A DNA stretch of 64,000 nucleotides from NCBI GenBank assembly GCA_021229015.1, contig CM037787.1, positions 38,276,677 to 38,340,676 of the forward strand, given 5' to 3'. Made by a program: the position numbers and the translations under genes. The notes under the pieces are model-generated. The model was not told the origin of the DNA. It worked only from the letters and a program-made list of their open reading frames with translations, and did no database searches. Origin of the DNA: Solen grandis (lineage: Eukaryota > Mollusca > Bivalvia > Adapedonta > Solenidae). Positions 59,301 through 64,000 of the stretch are shown here, piece by piece (the first letter of the stretch is position 1; the number at the start of each line of letters is the position of its first letter).

Positions 59301-61622
59301 CTATAGTCACTCATCCATGACAGTCTATTGTTATCCAATTAAGCATGATTCCCAACTGTCCCACCTTGATTTTTACTGTTTTATATAAAAGTGGGACAGT
59401 TGGGAAGACACCACAGGTAATGCGGTAAATGATGAGTTAAAACAGAACAGAGCATATACACTATTCACCTAATATTACAAAATACATATGGGGATATGAA
59501 ATTTCAAAAAGAAAACAGTTTGGTATGATATTGGTATGAGGGTGGAAAGGCACTATCAAAATTTCAATATAATGCTCAAGAGATGATGGGAAAGTCCAGT
59601 ATTTGCATAAATTAATATTCTATTTTTCATGAATAAAACCTTTTTGGTATGTTAACTATTGTAACATCGGAATTGCACAGTTTAATGTGAATATTCAGAA
59701 TATATTGATAAAGATTAGAAATTGCATCTTAAACTCAGGTGTGATAAATAAATTATGACGAAAATAAGTTAATTGTACATGTATCATTGCAGTGTTACAA
59801 TTATCGACAGTCAGTGTGACAGCAAGCAGAGTCTGGGAGCCCTCGTGGACCTCTTGTCCACACAGCGGGTGGACGCCGTCATAGGACCACCCTGTGCTAG
59901 CGGTAAGTGCTCACGTTTCTGAGATTTTTCACAATTCAAAACCCTTTAATTTTGTATCAATTTAAAGAAATAGAAGACCATTTTCTGCCAGAGCATGCTC
60001 TCGTATTCGCACGTTTGCAAAATTTCTTGGTCAATAAATGAGGTAGTTCAAGACGCTCCAAATTTGTAGTTTTTGAGGTATTTCGTGGATGAAGAATGGA
60101 ATGATACCACACATATAAGACAAAACCTATACCCTGAGACAAATTATAGTATACCATAATTAAACATGGATGGTGTCATACCGATTATGAAAGTTGTACT
60201 ACACCAAGAGTAAAGTTATGGGAAACCCATCCTGTTAGAAAAAGGGCATGGTACCTAAACTTGTAGAATACCATGACTGTCATAAAAGACACAGACTGCC
60301 TTGAACAATAGAGACTGTGTACATTTCATTATGCAGTGGATGAAACCAAACCATTAAATCATTAACAAATAATCTGAAATCATTTTGATAGAAAAGTTGC
60401 ATCGGACAACATCCTATGATACCCAATATATATATGACAATAAATCGCGCTGACAAATGGGTAATTAAACAAAAGAAAAATATAGATAAGGTAAATATTC
60501 CACTCTCAGAGATATATAGACCTTGGATACAAATGGCACCATTTTACATTCAGTTATCGGTTGGAATGATACCATATACCACATCTTTTTAGAAAGCGCA
60601 AAGCCATCTGGCTGCGACCGTAGATTAAGTCCTGGCACCTAGATTGAAATGTACTTTAAAAGAAAATGTCATAAGCAATCATAAAAACACGCACTGTGTG
60701 TACATACGCATTTACGTAAATTATAAGTTTGAAGCTGACTCGGTGTCTTATTTTAATCAAATATTTATTCACACGCAAGGTTTGTTTAAGCTGAAGACTA
60801 CAACCAATCTAGTCATACTGTCTATATAATGTTAGGTCACTTAGGAAGACGAGAAAAAAGAATCCGCATGCCTACATTTTATCACTTGTTTAGTGTAAAA
60901 GTAATGCAGGCGTCCTTTCTTGAAGAACGGTGTACAGGTATGTCAACAGTCAGCATGCATACCACGTTGTTGGCTTATCTATTATAAGTGGGCGGTATGT
61001 TTATTATGCTCTTCCAGGGTTATATTCCCAGACAGTCAGATCAAAGAATATCTTTTATCCTGGCCCGAGAGAAAAAGTCATAACTTTGTGCCACATTGCT
61101 GTAATCTAAGTAGCTGCTGGGACTCAAAGCTAAGTGGAAGGACTCAAAATATCAGTTCATTTTTTTATAAATATTATCAGATATATTTTTACGTGACTGT
61201 CCAGGTTTGTGAGATTCTTAAATGATCCTCTCAGGTTCAAAATACTGATCACTACTTCCGAAGCATTGACGAAATTGTAAATCATGTATCTTGATCGAAC
61301 ATGAATAAAATGAGTACTTACTAGTTGCCATGGTAATTAATTTTGGATGTTTCTAGTTGTTCATCCGATCGGACAACTGACTTCCTACCGTAACATCCCC
61401 CACCTAAACTGGATATCCATTGGGCAGACCACAGATGACGACAAAGATGAATTGACCACCTACATCCGGACAATGGCGCACGTTTCATCACTCGGTAAGC
61501 AATAAAATCTCCATAATGTTTTAAATTAACAAAAGCATCGTTCATTTTTTTAAAGAGTTCTATTATTACTACTATTTGTCTATTAAGACTTGGATCAAAA
61601 TAGCAATAAAAAGATAAATAAG

Positions 61623-61660
<38 letters not shown>

Positions 61661-62014
61661 TTGCATCTTTATTTAGAATTAAGTAAAACCAAATAGCTGA
61701 AAGCGCTCAGATTGGTAAATGCTGTATTTATTTTTTGCATTATAGTTTATATATATTGTATATGTATTTAATCATATAAATTTATGATACTTGATTTACT
61801 TATTTTATTTAAATAGGCGGTTTAATACAAGCATATGCCCCCTCTTTCTTTCGGTTTATATGTTATATAACAATGAAGTAGAAGGTTTAAGTAGGCTTTG
61901 GCTTCCAATCCTATCCCAAAAGTATATTTGCTGTGTATTTGGAAAAACAAAGTTGAATAACAGTGTGCGAACGTGTACTCAATTTGGTATATAAAACTGT
62001 GAGCCGATAATGAT

Positions 62015-62082
<68 letters not shown>

Positions 62083-63198
62083 GAATTGCGATTTATATTA
62101 CATTTATTGATATCTTTATAAACATATTTAATCTCAGTTTCGAAATATCGTATTTAAATAAACAAAGAATCTAGCATCAAAAAGCAATGTTATATAAAAC
62201 ACAATTTGGAACTATTTCTCCGCGTAGTAAAAAGGAGGGGATTTTTGAGAAAATTTTGCTACTAAAAATAGAAACGCAACAGTTGTCTGATGCAGAAATG
62301 TGTGCTGCCATAGAACAGAGTTCTTAATCGACATTATACATTTCGATGTTTTCACATATACAAATGTGTGTTTACTTTCTCAAAACAAATTACTGTGGTT
62401 GATACTAGGTGGTATTGTGGTTAACTTCTTCTACTACACCGGTTGGCGGCGCTTCGTCATGATTTCCTGTAACAGCGACAGCTGTCGGTCGGCGGCGGAA
62501 ACTATCGAAAAGCAGATGAATTCTCACTCCGCGAACGGATTTACTTTGGCACATCACTATACAGATGAACCACTGAACATCAGTACCGGGAGAATAGACA
62601 CATTCCTGACTAACATCAAACATGAGGGAAGAGGTGAGCTCCATTTTTATTTTATGCCAACTGTTGAAATGCTGGATAAAATCCATATCCCACACAGAGT
62701 GAGTGATATGGGTCAACACAAAATTAACAATTCTTTCATCAGTAATTCAAAAATAAAACGATTTAAGTAGATATGGAATATATCTCATCTCGAAGTGATA
62801 TTTTTTTTTACAGTTTTACTCACGCTGAGCGATCGTGAAATTAAAGTGTTTCACATTATATAAACATTTTCTTTGATTCCTCCCACTGTTTTAGGCATTC
62901 AGTAAAATATATTTAGGATAATTAATGAATAGTTTGATTATCAACCTGGTGGCTATATTTGGAATTCATCTTGTGTCATTTCACAGTGATAATACTAGTC
63001 ATACCAAAACTGGAACTGCGGAAGTACATGCTCCGTGCGCATGCGCTGGGAATGACAGGCGGGGATTACCAGTTCCTGTACATTTACTCGGAATTGGCCA
63101 ATCAGGAAGATATGCGGCATATCAACAGTGACATCATGTGGAGGAAAAGGGACGCAAGTGATGCTGCGGCAAGACAGGCTTTTGAAAATGTGCTTTAC
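56303..63198 (+). CDS. Natriuretic-peptide-receptor / receptor guanylate cyclase-like, 5' five exons (partial)
   Basis: Extracellular ligand-binding (ANF_receptor, periplasmic-binding type I fold) part of a single-pass receptor. Exons: 56303-56538, 59793-59902, 61357-61494, 62409-62633, 62987-63198. All GT-AG, phases 2,1,1,1,0; 307 aa so far. Two ATGs in tandem; signal peptide about residues 1-29 (hydrophobic LSLVGVLFLTAIV). Family marks: VVWLVPL at the mature N-terminus, SVGALALGLQHI, VDAVIGPPCAS, IPHLNWISIG, VVNFFYYTGWRRFVMI, FLTNIKHEGRVIIL, ALGMTGGDYQFLYI, DASDAAARQAFENVLY. The last matches the conserved D...A.QAF region of NPR/GC receptors. Transmembrane, kinase-like and cyclase parts would lie beyond; the N gap at 63685 follows. 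Whether it has a cyclase domain (GC-A/B-like) or is clearance-type (NPR-C) cannot be told here. Confidence 0.85.
56853..56860. repeat. MULE target-site duplication, left
   Basis: ACAGGTAA, repeated exactly at 59413-59420 on the other side of the transposon. Confidence 0.75.
56861..59412 (+). mobile_element. Complete Mutator-like (MULE) DNA transposon, 2552 bp
   Basis: Terminal inverted repeats: left GGTTTATGCCCAACTGTCCC, right (reverse complement) GGTGTCTTCCCAACTGTCCC, both continuing ACTTTT. An 8-bp duplication ACAGGTAA flanks the element. Subterminal extra copies of CCCAACTGTCCCAC occur at about 56900 (direct) and 59350 (inverted relative to the right end). It carries one long transposase ORF and sits in intron 1 of the receptor gene, same strand. 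The intact ORF and TSD suggest a fairly recent insertion. Confidence 0.85.
57499..58893 (+). CDS. FLYWCH zinc-finger MULE transposase
   Basis: Catalyses cut-and-paste movement of the surrounding element. Open for 464 codons to TAA at 58891-58893, no internal breaks. N-terminal FLYWCH finger: FVKNQRGGDSLVYNGFRY, then W-V-C (Cys36), Cys41, and HNH (His59, His61). The MULE catalytic core has Asp191 in YGDGTF, Asp257 in LLIDFEAA, CFFH at 278-281, and a candidate Glu377 in TTNNLEGWH, the typical animal MULE signature. A basic region follows at 421-428. There is no ATG before the FLYWCH domain in this frame (first is Met66); the frame opens with GTG, and 'gagtgtgcag' before 57511 is a good acceptor. 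A short upstream exon inside the element probably supplies the start. AATAAA lies at 58974-58979. Not a host gene, although such proteins can be domesticated. Confidence 0.9.
   Translation: MSVQFVKNQRGGDSLVYNGFRYQVKNRKPTRVYWVCHVRTCSAKITTADNIPVSVTNTHNHAAEHMELKRHEINQLMRKRAREETTPIPSIYEEVISSLRDREWDEDAEQVCKGLPTFPSTKSSLYRERGALRPGIPKSRSDIDLDGKWTETHTGEQFLLVDEAENDNRMLIFATRTNLQHLAQNPTIYGDGTFYVCPDIFSQVYTLHGYIDGHMYPLVFALLPGKSERIYCRLFQHLQQKCREIGMELGPDTLLIDFEAATKQAARRVFPNVNVKGCFFHYTQCVWRKIQKLGLVGLYSENEDFKKLGRRAAVLPLVPIQHVEDVWFVALTDAENAEIPVDVSRFTDYVTEHWVEGDKDNWNHFETEGPRTTNNLEGWHNKLKKSMRQSHPNIYKFLETIQRIEAANAIKILQHSAGGVREKKRRKYRQLEQRLSALKHKYMAEEITVMEYADCASHLIRFDE
59413..59420. repeat. MULE target-site duplication, right
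   Basis: ACAGGTAA, identical to 56853-56860. Confidence 0.75.
59903..61356 (+). other. Receptor intron 2
   Basis: No recognised repeat or gene. 'gaatgataccacac' and 'gaatgataccatat' (about 60099 and 60564) suggest an old dispersed repeat. Confidence 0.35.
61623..61660. repeat. (TAA)n microsatellite
   Basis: About 12 TAA units in receptor intron 3. Confidence 0.95.
62018..62080. repeat. (TA)n microsatellite
   Basis: About 31 TA units in receptor intron 3. Confidence 0.95.
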
Positions 63199-64000
63199 GT
63201 GAGTTTCTTAATGCGAGAAGCATTTCGGCATACCGAGAAAAAGAACAGATCTGTTACATTGTCTGGTTCAGTTTTTATTCTTCCTTAAAATGTATATGGA
63301 CTACAAAAAAAAATATGGAAGGTAAACAAATGAAATATGGAGGTTAAAACATGGCATACGGTTTGAGCCAAACATTTAAACTTTAAACATAGGTATATAT
63401 ATTGTTTATTTGTTGGATATAATGTCTCGCCGACAATATTGCTGTCAGTCACTTACATACTATTTCTACTTAAAGATAGCCTCACTTCAGTATCATGAAG
63501 TAGACTCCTTGAACCTCCATGATCGCCAGGCAGGGAAATACCAGTGCTCTTTTTAATGACTTTAGTTTGTCGCTCCAGAGGGGAACGCTATTACCCCTCG
63601 GCCAACGGGTACCTGTATATCGATACTGGTATTTAAACAGCATCCATCATTTTGTTGTAGTATAGTGTAATGACATTAAGAGTCNNNNNNNNNNNNNNNN
63701 NNNNNNNNNNNNNNNNNNNNNNNNNNNNNNNNNNNNNNNNNNNNNNNNNNNNNNNNNNNNNNNNNNNNNNNNNNNNNNNNNNNNGTACCAAGAACCATAA
63801 CTCTGCATTGTCTGATTATCTCCCTTTATTTTATATAAATTTTTTGTCAATAACATAACTCCTCAGCTATTTGAGGTATTGAGTTAAAACTTAATATATA
63901 AGATAGATAGTGAGTAGCAGAATTGTAATGATAATGAAACAGGACTCTTTTGGGTTCTTTTTTTTTTTTTTAAATTTGCGCCCTTAATTTTTTTAATATG
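63199..64000 (+). other. Receptor intron 5 start and right window edge
   Basis: Donor TAC|GTGAGT at 63199. No further exon is seen before the gap at 63685-63784 or after it. Confidence 0.4.
63685..63784. other. Assembly gap, 100 N
   Basis: Exactly 100 N, a placeholder for unknown length, inside the receptor gene. Confidence 0.95.

Overview
The window is animal nuclear DNA: AT-rich, with split genes bearing canonical GT-AG introns, tRNA-derived SINEs, LINE and DNA-transposon remnants and many tandem repeats. The repeat repertoire (elements beginning 'aacaagagggccatgatggccc' and ending '...ggtgagctaaaa', SINE tails in 'ggtaaactcaaaca') and the protein affinities suggest a bivalve mollusc, probably heterodont; this is inference. 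Two runs of exactly 100 N (13585-13684 and 63685-63784) look like scaffold gaps of unknown size.

Layout. 1957-11366 (minus): the last seven coding exons of DNA topoisomerase III beta (TOP3B), 439 codons of C-terminal half ending in zinc fingers and an RGG box; the N-terminal half is absent and the gap lies just upstream. 14523-33020 (plus): a complete 12-exon sialate O-acetylesterase gene (SIAE, 558 aa), every junction phase-consistent, with repeat-laden introns and a 3' UTR of up to 3 kb. 36113-37504: LINE debris. 37690-42870: a repeat-only block with nested insertions and a fold-back element. About 43100-45963 (plus): TXNL4A (DIM1/U5-15K splicing factor), 142-aa CDS in one exon with a probable 5'-UTR intron holding a young SINE. 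46500-56300: long gene desert with a 24-bp satellite at 51935-52740. 56303-63198 (plus): first five coding exons (307 aa) of a natriuretic-peptide-receptor/receptor-guanylate-cyclase-like gene, continuing past the right edge. Its first intron contains an apparently complete 2.55-kb Mutator-like (MULE) transposon with a FLYWCH+MULE transposase, terminal inverted repeats and an 8-bp target duplication.

The host genes are functionally unrelated neighbours (nucleic-acid topology, sialic-acid turnover, pre-mRNA splicing, cell-surface signalling). The most interesting content is the mobile and repetitive fraction: the intact MULE; a family of elements sharing ends but carrying different tandem cores; TTAA-flanked palindromic MITEs; SINEs with perfect target duplications; a minisatellite that inverts on itself beside a truncated SINE; and a 1.2-kb insertion nested in another repeat with a diverged second copy nearby.
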